From assembly GCA_025966175.1 (NCBI GenBank), contig JAOPVN010000152.1:1-13197 (forward strand): DNA of 13,197 nt. Reading direction: 5' to 3'. The translations under genes were made by a program, and so were the position numbers. This document shows positions 1 through 7,094 of the stretch, in pieces. How positions within the stretch are numbered: the first letter of the stretch is position 1; every line of letters starts with the position of its first letter. Below the pieces are notes generated by a model. The model ran no database searches and had not been told where the DNA came from. It saw only the letters and a list, made by a program, of their open reading frames with translations. Origin of the DNA: Modestobacter sp. Its GTDB lineage: Bacteria > Actinomycetota > Actinomycetes > Mycobacteriales > Geodermatophilaceae.

Positions 1-21
1 CCCCTCTTCGGCTGAAGATGG

Positions 22-70
22 CCCCCTCCTCCCCACCCCTCGCACGCTCGGGGCGGTGCCCTGGAGGGGG
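22..70. repeat. Inverted repeat upstream of the reductase gene
   Basis: CCCCCTCC at 22-29 is exactly complementary to GGAGGGGG at 63-70, giving an 8-bp stem with a 33-nt loop. It lies between the left window edge and the first gene. It could be the terminator of a gene outside the window or part of the first gene's leader. No T-tract follows it, so the role is uncertain. I see no other feature in bases 1-101 apart from the ribosome binding site of the first gene. Confidence 0.3.
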
Positions 71-101
71 TCATCTGCACCGACCGGGGAGACTGAGCGG
101 C

Positions 102-1346
102 GTGACCACTGACGTCGAGCCCACCGATACCGACGTCCTGGTCGTGGGGGCCGGTCCGGCCGGATCCGCGGCCGCCGCCTGGGCTGCCCGCGGTGGTGCC
201 GACGTCGTCCTCGCCGATGCCGCCGTCTTCCCGCGGGACAAGACCTGCGGTGACGGCCTGACCCCACGGGCGATGGGCGAGCTCGACCAGCTGGGCCTGG
301 GGAACTGGGTGCGCTCCAAGGGCCGCAACCGCGGCCTGCGCGCGGCCGGCTTCGGCCAGGAGCTGCTGCTGCCCTGGCCCGGTGGCTCGCTGCCCGACCA
401 CGGTGGCGCCGTGCCGCGCACCGAGCTGGACGCCCGGATCCGCGACGTGGCCCTGGAGTCCGGGGCTCAGTCGCTGGAGGGCGCCCGCGCCGTCGACGTC
501 GAGCGGGACGGCGACCGGGTCAGTGCCGTGGTGTTCCGCCGTCCCGACGAGTCGACGACGACGGTGCGCTGCCGCCGGCTGGTGGTCGCCGACGGGGCCC
601 GCTCCCCGCTGGGCCGGGTGCTCGGCCGGGAGTGGCACCGCGACACCGCCTACGGCGTGGCGGCCCGCGGGTACATCCGCTCCGGGCGCAGCGACGACGA
701 GTGGATCTCCTCGCACCTGGAGCTGCGCGGGTCCGAGGGGGAGCTGCTGTCCGGCTACGGCTGGGTGTTCCCGCTCGGGGACGGCGAGGTCAACGTCGGG
801 GTGGGGACCCTGGCCACCGAGCGCCGCCCGGCCGACGTCCGGCTGCGCAGCCTGCTGGAGCTGTACACCGACCAGCGGCGCGAGGAGTGGCAGTTCGACG
901 GCGCCGTGCGGGCCCCGGCCAGCGCGCTGCTGCCCATGGGCGGGGCGGTCTCCGGTGTGGCCGGGCGCAACTGGGCGCTGATCGGCGATGCCGCCGGGTG
1001 CGTGAACCCGCTCAACGGCGAGGGGATCGACTACGGCCTGGAGACCGGCCGCAGCGTCGTCGAGCTGTTCGGCGAGGACGACTGGTCGCGCGCCTGGCCG
1101 GCGACCCTGCGCCGGCACTACGGCGAGGCGTTCTCCATCGCCCGCAGGCTGGCCGGGCTGCTGACCCTGCCGCGACTGCTGCCCGCGGCCGGCCCGGTGG
1201 GCATGCGGTCGAAGGTGCTGATGACGGTGGCACTGCGGGTGATGGGCAATCTGGTGACCGACGCCGACCGCGACGTGATCGCCCGGGCCTGGCGGCTGGC
1301 CGGCCGGCTGTCCGTCCGGCTGGACGACCGCAAGCCGTTCTCCTGA
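102..1346 (+). CDS. Geranylgeranyl reductase family (MenJ-like) FAD-dependent oxidoreductase
   Basis: A flavoprotein of the geranylgeranyl reductase family, which saturates isoprenoid double bonds. The closest functional match I recognise is mycobacterial MenJ (menaquinone saturation). The 414-aa product has an N-terminal FAD-binding GAGPAG at residues 16-21. It then has the family signature RDKTCGDGLTPRA, a GWVFPLGDGEVNVGVG strand-turn motif, and the second FAD motif GDAAGCVNPLNGEGIDYGLE near the C-terminal third. The frame is open back to position 18, but GTG at 102 is preferred: GGGGAGA (86-92) lies 9 nt upstream, and the extra residues are low-complexity Pro/Gly/Arg before the Rossmann strand. 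It ends one base before the convergent hemolysin III gene, so any terminator must lie inside coding sequence. The actual substrate (menaquinone, polyprenol or archaeal-type lipid) cannot be read from the sequence. The family call is firm and the MenJ role is inference. Confidence 0.9.
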   Translation: MTTDVEPTDTDVLVVGAGPAGSAAAAWAARGGADVVLADAAVFPRDKTCGDGLTPRAMGELDQLGLGNWVRSKGRNRGLRAAGFGQELLLPWPGGSLPDHGGAVPRTELDARIRDVALESGAQSLEGARAVDVERDGDRVSAVVFRRPDESTTTVRCRRLVVADGARSPLGRVLGREWHRDTAYGVAARGYIRSGRSDDEWISSHLELRGSEGELLSGYGWVFPLGDGEVNVGVGTLATERRPADVRLRSLLELYTDQRREEWQFDGAVRAPASALLPMGGAVSGVAGRNWALIGDAAGCVNPLNGEGIDYGLETGRSVVELFGEDDWSRAWPATLRRHYGEAFSIARRLAGLLTLPRLLPAAGPVGMRSKVLMTVALRVMGNLVTDADRDVIARAWRLAGRLSVRLDDRKPFS

Positions 1347-1347
1347 G

Positions 1348-2175
1348 TCAGACGTACGGCGAGTTGTAGATCGCGAAGTAGACGGCGATGTAGTGGCAGG
1401 CGGCCGCGACGATCGTCATCGCGTGGAAGACCTCGTGGTACCCGAACGTCCCTGGCCACGGGTTCGGCCGCTTGGACGCGTAGGCGATCCCCCCGGCGCT
1501 GTAGAGCAGCCCGCCGATGGCCATCAGCACGAGCACGGTCACCCCGACCAGGTTCAGGATGTCGACCAGCACGAAGACGGCGGCCCAGCCCAGCGCCAGG
1601 TAGATCGGCACGCCGAGCCAGCGCGGGGCGTGCGGCCAGACCATCTTCAGAACCACGCCGAGCACGGCGCCGGTCCAGACCGTGCCCAGCAGCCACCAGC
1701 CGGTCGGCTCGGGGACGGCCAGCAGCGAGAACGGCGTGTACGTGCCGGCGATGAACAGGAAGATCATCGAGTGGTCGGCCCGCTTCATGAGCTTCCAGCC
1801 GCGCGGTGACCAGCGGCGGCGGTGGTAGAGCGCGCTGACCCCGAACAGTCCCAGGATGGTCAGGCAGTAGACGGTGACCGGGACGCCGGCGCGGGGACCC
1901 TGCGCGAAGGCCACCGGGATGAGCACGGCGGCGGCCACGATGGCGCCGAAGAAGGCGAACAGGTGCAGCCAGCCGCGCATCCGCGGGCGGGTGTCGGGGT
2001 GGTCGTAGTCCTTGTCGCCGTACTCGGCGAGGGCCCATTCGCCCTGCCGGGTGATCGCCTCGACCCGGGCGCCCTCGCCGGACACGGTGTTCAGAGCCTC
2101 GCCGAGGGGGGCCTGCAGCTCGGCGCCGTCGGCACTGACCCGGACGTGGTCCTCGCGGTCTGAGGAGACGGTCAT
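1348..2175 (-). CDS. Hemolysin III family (PAQR/YqfA-like) membrane protein
   Basis: A 275-aa integral membrane protein of the hemolysin III/PAQR superfamily, predicted to have seven helices. The conserved superfamily residues are visible. These are the S114-x3-H118 pair in SALYH, D134 in RADHSMIFLFIAGTYTP, and the terminal histidines H247, H251 and H261 around GYHEVFHAMTIVAAACHYIAVYF, which in PAQR proteins form a metal site. The first ~68 residues are hydrophilic and acidic, longer than in compact family members, and are probably cytoplasmic. The name is historical: haemolysis is not implied, and family members are linked to membrane stress or hydrolase-like activity. The ATG at 2175 has no Shine-Dalgarno but sits 6 nt behind a TAACCT -10, suggesting a leaderless mRNA. 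Its place beside the Z-prenyl synthase matches my recollection of Rv1085c-Rv1086 in M. tuberculosis. Confidence 0.9.
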   Translation of the reverse strand: MTVSSDREDHVRVSADGAELQAPLGEALNTVSGEGARVEAITRQGEWALAEYGDKDYDHPDTRPRMRGWLHLFAFFGAIVAAAVLIPVAFAQGPRAGVPVTVYCLTILGLFGVSALYHRRRWSPRGWKLMKRADHSMIFLFIAGTYTPFSLLAVPEPTGWWLLGTVWTGAVLGVVLKMVWPHAPRWLGVPIYLALGWAAVFVLVDILNLVGVTVLVLMAIGGLLYSAGGIAYASKRPNPWPGTFGYHEVFHAMTIVAAACHYIAVYFAIYNSPYV

Positions 2176-2181
2176 GCACCG

Positions 2182-2210
2182 AGGTTACGGAGCCGCGGAT
2201 TGCGCGTCAT
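2182..2210 (-). promoter_or_regulatory. Leaderless promoter of the hemolysin III gene
   Basis: On the reverse strand, ATGACG (2210-2205) resembles a -35 TTGACA/G. A 17-bp spacer follows, then TAACCT (2187-2182), which fits the actinobacterial -10 consensus TANNNT. Only 6 nt (CGGTGC) separate the -10 from the ATG at 2175, so transcription should begin at or next to the start codon. No Shine-Dalgarno is present, which agrees. Confidence 0.6.
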
Positions 2211-2278
2211 CCTCTACTGCTGTGAGGTTCCCGGTCGACGCACAGACGTGCGCGCGGCCCTGGGGAGGGACCGGGTCC

Positions 2279-2290
2279 TAGGGTGGCCCC
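2279..2290 (+). promoter_or_regulatory. Leaderless -10 element of the Z-prenyl diphosphate synthase gene
   Basis: TAGGGT at 2279-2284 fits TANNNT and is followed by 6 nt (GGCCCC) and then the GTG start at 2291. That is the spacing expected of a leaderless transcript. I find no convincing -35 at 16-18 bp. AGGGTGG at 2280-2286 could be read instead as a weak ribosome binding site, so leaderless status is likely but unproven. Confidence 0.5.
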
Positions 2291-3070
2291 GTGGGGTTGC
2301 GCTCGAGGGTCCGCGAGACGCTGACCGCGCTGTACGAGCGCCGGCTGGCGCGCGCGCTGCTGGGCGCCGACACGCCGCGGCACGTCGGCGTGATCATGGA
2401 CGGCAACCGTCGCTGGGCGCGGGCCATCGGGCTGGAGGACGTCGCGCACGGTCACCGCCGCGGTGCGGAGAAGATCGTCGACCTGCTCGGGTGGTGCGAC
2501 GACGCCGGCGTCCAGGTCGTGACGCTCTTCATGCTGTCCACCGACAACCTGGGGCGCCCCGAGCCCGAGCTGACCGCACTGCTCAAGATCATCGAGGACG
2601 TCGCCTGCGACCTGTCCCGCCCGGGCCGGCGGTGGCAGGTGCGGGCGATGGGGGCGCTGGAACTGCTCCCGGCGGAGACGGCCGCGGTGCTGAAGAAGGC
2701 CGAGGAGGACACCCACGACCGGTCGGGGGCGACGGTCAACCTCGCCGTCGGCTACGGCGGCCGCCGGGAGATCGCCGACGCCGTCCGCTCGCTGCTGGCC
2801 GAGCACGCCGAGCGGGGGACGACGCTGGCGCAGCTGGTCGACACCCTCGAGGTCGACCACATCGCCGAGCACCTCTACACGCGGGGTCAGCCGGACCCGG
2901 ACCTGGTGATCCGCACCAGCGGCGAGCAGCGGCTGTCGGGCTTTCTGCTGTGGCAGACGGCCAACGCCGAGTTCCACTTCACCGACGTCTACTGGCCCGA
3001 CTTCCGGCGGGTCGACTTCCTGCGCGCGCTGCGCGACTACGCCGCCCGGCACCGCCGCTTCGGCAGCTGA
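2291..3070 (+). CDS. Isoprenyl transferase, probably short-chain (2Z,6E)-farnesyl diphosphate synthase type
   Basis: A 259-aa cis-prenyltransferase of the UppS family, which condenses isopentenyl diphosphate onto an allylic diphosphate. Visible motifs are IMDGNRRWAR with the catalytic Asp at D37, LSTDNLGRP (the SSENWxRP equivalent), NLAVGYGGRREI, and DPDLVIRTSGEQRLSGFLLWQ near the C terminus. The last has G where long-chain UppS has N. As I recall it, the M. tuberculosis Z-farnesyl diphosphate synthase Rv1086 shares the LSGFLLWQ variant and a C terminus like FLRALRDYAARHRRFG. The residue aligned with the chain-length-limiting position (Ala69 of E. coli UppS, Leu84 of Rv1086) is the bulky M81. 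A short C15-type product is therefore expected, feeding a separate decaprenyl diphosphate synthase. The start GTG has no Shine-Dalgarno. The UppS family is certain; the product length is inference. Confidence 0.93.
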   Translation: MGLRSRVRETLTALYERRLARALLGADTPRHVGVIMDGNRRWARAIGLEDVAHGHRRGAEKIVDLLGWCDDAGVQVVTLFMLSTDNLGRPEPELTALLKIIEDVACDLSRPGRRWQVRAMGALELLPAETAAVLKKAEEDTHDRSGATVNLAVGYGGRREIADAVRSLLAEHAERGTTLAQLVDTLEVDHIAEHLYTRGQPDPDLVIRTSGEQRLSGFLLWQTANAEFHFTDVYWPDFRRVDFLRALRDYAARHRRFGS

Positions 3071-3126
3071 TCGCGACCGCGGGGCGGGGCGCGGACCAAC
3101 CAGCTCCGGCTGAGAGGATCGGGCGC

Positions 3127-4344
3127 ATGGCAGCCGGAGCGGTCGACGTCCCCCTGGAGTACGTGCGGCTGGGCCTCCGCTTCGACCGGCTCGAGTCGGG
3201 CTTCGTCGACGCCTACACCGGTGATCCGCGGCTGCGTGCCGAGGTCGCCGACGAGCCGGCGCCGACCCCGCACCGGCTGCGCGACCAGGCCCGCGCCCTG
3301 CTCGGCGAGCTGGACTCGGCGTCCCTGCCGGCTGACCGCACCGAGTACCTGCGGGGCCAGCTGACCGGTCTGGAGTGCACCGCCCGCAAGATGGGCGGGG
3401 AGCCGGTCGGCTTCATCGCCGAGGTGGAGGCCTACTTCCAGGTGCAGGTCACCCTCGGCGACCCGGCGGAGTACGCCGCGGCGCACGCCGAGCTGGAGCG
3501 GCTGCTCCCCGGCAGCGGCACGCTGGTGGAGCGGTACGCGGTGCACCGGCGACGGGAGGAGTGCCCGCCGCAGCGGCTGGAGGCGGCGGTGCACGCGTTG
3601 TCCTCGGCGCTGCGTGACCGGGTCCGCGGTCAGTACGGCCTGCCGGAGTCCGAGACGGTGCACTACGAGGTGGTCACCGACAAGCCGTGGTCGGGCTTCA
3701 ACTACTACGAGGGCGACTACCGCTCCCGGGTGGCGATCAACGCCGACCTGCCGCACCGGCTGGGGCAGCTCCCGCACCTGGTGGCGCACGAGGCCTACCC
3801 GGGGCACCACACCGAGCACTGCCGCAAGGAGCGCGGGCTGGTCGAGCGGGCCCAGCACCTGGAGCACACCGTCTTCCTGGTCAACACCCCCGAGTGCCTG
3901 ATGGCCGAGGGGCTGGCCGACCTCGGGGTCGAGGCGTCGATCGGGGAGGGCTGGGGGCCGTGGGCAGAAGAGGTCCTCGGGGACCTCGGGCTGCGCTTCG
4001 ACGGGCACCTGGCCGAGCAGGTGGCGGTCGCGGCCGCGCCGCTGAATCGGGTGCGCCAGGACGCCGCGATCCTGCTGCACGACCGGGGTGCCGACGCCGA
4101 CGAGGTGATCGCCCACCTGCAGCGCTGGGCGCTGGTCAGCCACGACCGCGCCGTCCAGCAGCTGCGCTTCCTCACCGACCCGCTGTGGCGGGCCTACATC
4201 TCCACCTACGTGGAGGGGTTCGACCTGCTGTCGTCCTGGCTGGCCGCGCGCCCGGCCGGCCAGTCGGTCGCCGACCGCTTCCTGCGGCTGCTGGACGAAC
4301 CGCTGACCCCCGCGGTGGTCGCCGCCGAGCTCGCCGGCGCCTGA
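3127..4344 (+). CDS. DUF885 family putative metal-dependent hydrolase
   Basis: A 405-aa DUF885 protein, a family generally viewed as zinc metallopeptidase-like with no settled substrate. The diagnostic motif HEAYPGHH is at residues 221-228, with H221, E222 and H227 as probable metal or catalytic residues. A downstream glutamate in CLMAEGLAD (E261) is a good candidate third ligand. Other family-like stretches are YEGDYRSRVAINADLP and AEVEAYFQVQV. No signal peptide or membrane segment is visible, so it is probably cytoplasmic. This length is shorter than many DUF885 members of roughly 550-600 aa. The frame is open upstream to 2200 but overlaps the prenyl synthase there, so ATG 3127 is chosen. 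GAGAGG at 3112-3117 provides a ribosome binding site 9 nt ahead. A -10-like GAGGAT (3114-3119) 7 nt ahead leaves a leaderless start possible. Confidence 0.85.
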   Translation: MAAGAVDVPLEYVRLGLRFDRLESGFVDAYTGDPRLRAEVADEPAPTPHRLRDQARALLGELDSASLPADRTEYLRGQLTGLECTARKMGGEPVGFIAEVEAYFQVQVTLGDPAEYAAAHAELERLLPGSGTLVERYAVHRRREECPPQRLEAAVHALSSALRDRVRGQYGLPESETVHYEVVTDKPWSGFNYYEGDYRSRVAINADLPHRLGQLPHLVAHEAYPGHHTEHCRKERGLVERAQHLEHTVFLVNTPECLMAEGLADLGVEASIGEGWGPWAEEVLGDLGLRFDGHLAEQVAVAAAPLNRVRQDAAILLHDRGADADEVIAHLQRWALVSHDRAVQQLRFLTDPLWRAYISTYVEGFDLLSSWLAARPAGQSVADRFLRLLDEPLTPAVVAAELAGA

Positions 4345-4349
4345 CCGTC

Positions 4350-4526
4350 GTGGTGCGCTCGACGCCGCGGGAGCGGCGCCTGCTGGGCCTGTGGACGGCG
4401 GGCTGGCTGGCGCTGCTGCTGCTGGTCGGGCTGATCTGGATCGGTGACATCAGGGTGCAGTGGCCGGTGCTGCTCGTGCCGCTGATCTGGGCGCTGCTGG
4501 CGGTTCGGCCTCGCCGGGAGGGGTGA
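4350..4526 (+). CDS. Small two-helix membrane protein, unknown function
   Basis: I do not recognise this gene. From GTG 4350 (or GTG 4353) it encodes about 58 aa. A basic N terminus (RSTPRERRLLG) is followed by a hydrophobic helix around LLGLWTAGWLALLLLVGLIWIG. A short polar turn (DIRVQW) leads into a second helix, WPVLLVPLIWALLAV, and an RPRREG tail. The positive charges at both ends suggest a hairpin with both termini inside. It begins 5 bp after the DUF885 stop, so it is likely co-transcribed and possibly translated by re-initiation, since I see no good Shine-Dalgarno. The well-formed pair of helices argues that it is real. Confidence 0.6.
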   Translation: MVRSTPRERRLLGLWTAGWLALLLLVGLIWIGDIRVQWPVLLVPLIWALLAVRPRREG

Positions 4527-4578
4527 CCCTGCAGCCCCGGTCGCCCGCTGCGGCCGCGAGGACGGGCACAGTTGGGCC

Positions 4579-5202
4579 ATGTCGACCACGCGGTTGCTGC
4601 TGCTCGGGGCGGTGCGGATCTTCCAGCCGGTGCACGGCTACCTGCTCCGCCGCGAGCTGCTCAGCTGGCAGGTCGAGGAGTGGGCGCACGTCAAGCCCGG
4701 CTCGATCTACTCCGGTCTGCGCACCCTGGTCAGTCACGGCCTGCTGGCGGAGGTCCCCGGCGACCCGGTGTCCTACCGGCTCACCGCGGACGGCGAGGCG
4801 GAGTTCCGCCGGTTGCTGGTGACCGCGCTGCGGGACCCGGATCCGGGCGACGCCAGCCGGCTCCTGGGTGGGCTGTGCTTCATGACCGCCTTGCCCCGAC
4901 GGGAGATCCGGGAGGCGCTGCACGCCCGCTCGCTGGTGCTCGAGGCGATGATCTCGGGCACGGCGGCGACGGCGCGCTCGATCGAGGACCAGCGGATGGC
5001 GCCGGCCAGCACGGTGGAGCTGTCCCGGGTCGTCGTGCACTGGCTGGAGGGCGAGCGGGCCTGGGCGCGCGAGCTCTGCGAGCGGATCGACGCCGGTCAC
5101 TACCGGTTCGTCGGGGACCCGGGGGCACCGGACCACCCCGTGGAGGGGGTGTGGCCGCCCGCCGTGGTCGACGCGCCGGCCCCTGCCCGAGAACCTGCTT
5201 GA
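4579..5202 (+). CDS. PadR family transcriptional regulator
   Basis: A 207-aa PadR-type winged-helix regulator. The N-terminal domain runs through LLLLGAVRIFQPVHGYLLRREL. The recognition-helix signature GSIYSGLRTLVSHGLL is at residues 41-56, and the wing YRLTADGEAEF is near 66-76. The rest is a helical PadR/Vir-type C-terminal dimerisation domain with a Pro/Ala-rich tail. PadR proteins commonly repress an adjacent efflux transporter and release DNA on binding a ligand. Here the gene directly precedes an ABC exporter, and the promoter of that exporter begins in this gene's stop codon. No Shine-Dalgarno lies at a usable distance from ATG 4579. A CACAGT hexamer 6 nt upstream might be a weak leaderless -10. 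Confidence 0.9.
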   Translation: MSTTRLLLLGAVRIFQPVHGYLLRRELLSWQVEEWAHVKPGSIYSGLRTLVSHGLLAEVPGDPVSYRLTADGEAEFRRLLVTALRDPDPGDASRLLGGLCFMTALPRREIREALHARSLVLEAMISGTAATARSIEDQRMAPASTVELSRVVVHWLEGERAWARELCERIDAGHYRFVGDPGAPDHPVEGVWPPAVVDAPAPAREPA

Positions 5203-5228
5203 CCGGCTCGTAGTCAAACTTGAATACT
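5199..5228 (+). promoter_or_regulatory. Promoter of the ABC transporter operon
   Basis: TTGACC (5199-5204) is a near-consensus -35 and overlaps the stop codon of padR. An 18-bp spacer leads to AATACT (5223-5228) as the -10. The GTG start of the ATPase is 7 nt further at 5236, so the mRNA should be nearly or fully leaderless. No Shine-Dalgarno precedes the start. Confidence 0.65.
5211..5226. promoter_or_regulatory. Palindromic operator, probable PadR binding site
   Basis: TAGTCAA-AC-TTGAATA is a 16-bp palindrome with 7-bp half-sites matching at 6 of 7 positions and a perfect TCAA-AC-TTGA core. It fills the space between the -35 and -10 of the ABC promoter and overlaps the -10. A bound dimer there would block RNA polymerase. 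It is also AT-rich in an otherwise GC-rich sequence. Assignment to the adjacent PadR protein rests on position. Confidence 0.65.
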
Positions 5229-5235
5229 CGCCGGT

Positions 5236-6234
5236 GTGATCCACGCCCGCGGTCTCGCCCGCACCTTCCGGAAGAAGAAGCAGGAGGTGCACGCCGTCGC
5301 CGGCGTGGACCTCGACGTCGAGGCCGGTGAGATCGTCGGCTTCCTCGGTCCGAACGGGGCCGGCAAGACCACCACGCTGCGGATGCTGACCACGCTGCTC
5401 ACGCCCACCGCCGGCACCGCCACCGTGGCCGGGTGCGACCTGGTGAACGACCCGGTCGGCGTGCGCCGGCGGATCGGCTACGTGTCGCAGAGCGGCGCCA
5501 CCTACCCCGACGCCCGGGCCGGCGAGGAGGTGGTCGACCATGCCCGGCTGTACGGGATCAGCACCGCCGAGGCGACCGCCCGCGGCAAGCAGCTGTTCCG
5601 CGAGCTGGACCTCGACGGGCTCTGGGAGCGCCAGCCCAAGTCGATGTCCGGCGGGCAGCGACGCCGGCTGGACATCGCCGTCGGCCTGGTGCACGTGCCC
5701 GGGCTGGTCTTCCTCGACGAGCCGACCACCGGCCTGGACCCGCAGGCGCGGGCCAACCTCTGGCAGCACATCCGCGGGCTGCGCGAGGAGCGCGGGACGA
5801 CGGTCTTCCTCACCACGCACTACCTGGACGAGGCCGACGCCCTGTGCGATCGGATCCTGGTCATCGACTCCGGCCGGATCGTCGCGTCGGGGACCCCCGA
5901 CGAGCTGAAGTCGCAGGTCGGCGGCGATGTCCTCACCGTCACCGTCGAGGACGCCGACCAGGCCGCCCGGGTCGCCGCGCTGATGGGCGCGCTGCCCGGC
6001 GCGGAGTCCCCGCAGGTGCTCGACACCCGCGTCATCGGCCGGGCGCCGCAGGGGGGCGCCGCCCTGGTCCGGCTGGTCCGGGAGCTGGACGGCGCGGGCA
6101 TCGCCGTCGCCGGGATCGAGAGCCGCCGGCCCAGCCTGGACGACGTCTTCCTGAACCTCACCGGCCGGTCGCTGCGCGAGAGCGATGGCCCCGCCGTCCC
6201 CACCACCGAGCAGCCGCAGGAGATGGCCCGATGA
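5236..6234 (+). CDS. ABC transporter ATP-binding protein, DrrA-like exporter type
   Basis: A 332-aa ATPase subunit of an ABC-2 type exporter, similar in layout to the daunorubicin-resistance DrrA group. Walker A GPNGAGKTT is at residues 38-46, the Q-loop at Q85 and the signature SGGQ at 138-141. Walker B LVFLDE is at 157-162, followed by PTTGLDP, and the H-loop is H195. A C-terminal domain of about 100 residues follows the nucleotide-binding domain (from about ELKSQVGGDVLTVTVE) and ends with SRRPSLDDVFLNLTG, typical of the drug-export subfamily. All catalytic motifs are intact. The stop overlaps the permease start by ATGA, so the two subunits are translationally coupled. GTG 5236 is chosen because it follows the -10 element. 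The exported substrate is unknown. Confidence 0.94.
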   Translation: MIHARGLARTFRKKKQEVHAVAGVDLDVEAGEIVGFLGPNGAGKTTTLRMLTTLLTPTAGTATVAGCDLVNDPVGVRRRIGYVSQSGATYPDARAGEEVVDHARLYGISTAEATARGKQLFRELDLDGLWERQPKSMSGGQRRRLDIAVGLVHVPGLVFLDEPTTGLDPQARANLWQHIRGLREERGTTVFLTTHYLDEADALCDRILVIDSGRIVASGTPDELKSQVGGDVLTVTVEDADQAARVAALMGALPGAESPQVLDTRVIGRAPQGGAALVRLVRELDGAGIAVAGIESRRPSLDDVFLNLTGRSLRESDGPAVPTTEQPQEMAR

Positions 6235-7010
6235 CCACCTCGACCACCGCGACCAGCAACGTCGCGCGCGACACCTACACCGTCTTCGCCCGGGCGATGC
6301 GGATGTCGCTGCGCAACCCGGCCTGGCTGCTGATCAGCCTGATGCAGCCGATCCTCTACATCACGCTCTTCGGTCCGTTGCTGACGTCGAAGTCCGTGCA
6401 GCTCGGCTCGGCCAACGCCTACCAGGTGTTCGTGCCGGGGATCCTGGTGCAGCTGGGCATCTTCGGCGCCCTCTTCGTCGGTTTCGGGCTGATCGCGGAG
6501 TACCGGGCCGGGGTCATCGAGAGCCAACGGGTGACCCCGGCCAGCCGCACGGCGCTGCTGCTCGGGCGGGTGCTGCGCGACGTCGTCGTCCTGCTGGTGC
6601 AGGGCACGCTGCTGGTGCTGGTCGCGATCCCGCTGGGGCTGCGCGCGCCGTGGCTCGGCGTCGTCCTCACCCTGGTGGTCATCGCCCTGCTGGGCGCGGC
6701 GTTCGCCTCGGTCTCCTACGCGCTGGCCCTCACGCTCAAGAGCGAGGACGCCTTCGCGCCGCTGCTCAACGCCGTCGTCCTGCCCGTGCTGCTGCTGTCG
6801 GGGATCCTGCTGCCGATGACGCTGGCGCCGGGCTGGCTGCAGGCGATCAGCGACGTCAACCCGCTCAAGCACGTCGTCGAGGGCACCCGCGCCTTTTTCG
6901 ACGGCGACTACGGCAGCAGCACCGCGTGGTGGGGCGCCGGGCTGACCGTGGCGATGGGGGTGCTGGGCTGGTGGTTCGGCGTGCGGCGCTTCCGGCAGGA
7001 GTCCAGCTGA
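6231..7010 (+). CDS. ABC-2 type transporter permease, DrrB-like
   Basis: A 259-aa membrane subunit with about six transmembrane helices. It has an amphipathic lead-in (FARAMRMSLRNP), then helices around 31-50, 67-90, 109-135, 141-167, 178-198 and 234-250. AEYRAGVIESQRVTPASR is the characteristic cytoplasmic coupling region of ABC-2 permeases. ISDVNPLKHVVEGTRAFFDGDY is the conserved C-terminal ABC-2 signature. It pairs with the ATPase immediately upstream, which it overlaps by 4 bp, to form an efflux pump. AGGAGA (6218-6223) 7 nt before ATG 6231 provides a strong ribosome binding site. Confidence 0.92.
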   Translation: MTTSTTATSNVARDTYTVFARAMRMSLRNPAWLLISLMQPILYITLFGPLLTSKSVQLGSANAYQVFVPGILVQLGIFGALFVGFGLIAEYRAGVIESQRVTPASRTALLLGRVLRDVVVLLVQGTLLVLVAIPLGLRAPWLGVVLTLVVIALLGAAFASVSYALALTLKSEDAFAPLLNAVVLPVLLLSGILLPMTLAPGWLQAISDVNPLKHVVEGTRAFFDGDYGSSTAWWGAGLTVAMGVLGWWFGVRRFRQESS

Positions 7011-7048
7011 ACGGGAGGTTTCCGCCAGTTCACCGTTGCATCACGTGT

Positions 7049-7063
7049 CACGCCGTTGGCGTG
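7049..7063 (+). terminator. Possible terminator hairpin of the ABC operon
   Basis: CACGCC-GTT-GGCGTG forms a perfect 6-bp stem with a 3-nt loop, 38 bp after the permease stop and before the phoH promoter region. There is no T-tract, as is common for actinobacterial hairpins, so termination is plausible but not assured. Confidence 0.35.
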
Positions 7064-7094
7064 TCCTGAGGCTCCATTTGTCGGTGCCGAGGCC

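Noticed and set aside
18..101. N-terminal extension of the reductase to ATG 18
   Set aside because: The added 28 residues are low complexity, precede the FAD strand awkwardly, and lack a ribosome binding site. GTG 102 has GGGGAGA 9 nt ahead.
2200..3126. Upstream extension of the DUF885 frame
   Set aside because: It overlaps the prenyl synthase in another frame and encodes Arg/Pro/Gly-rich shadow sequence. DUF885 similarity begins after ATG 3127.
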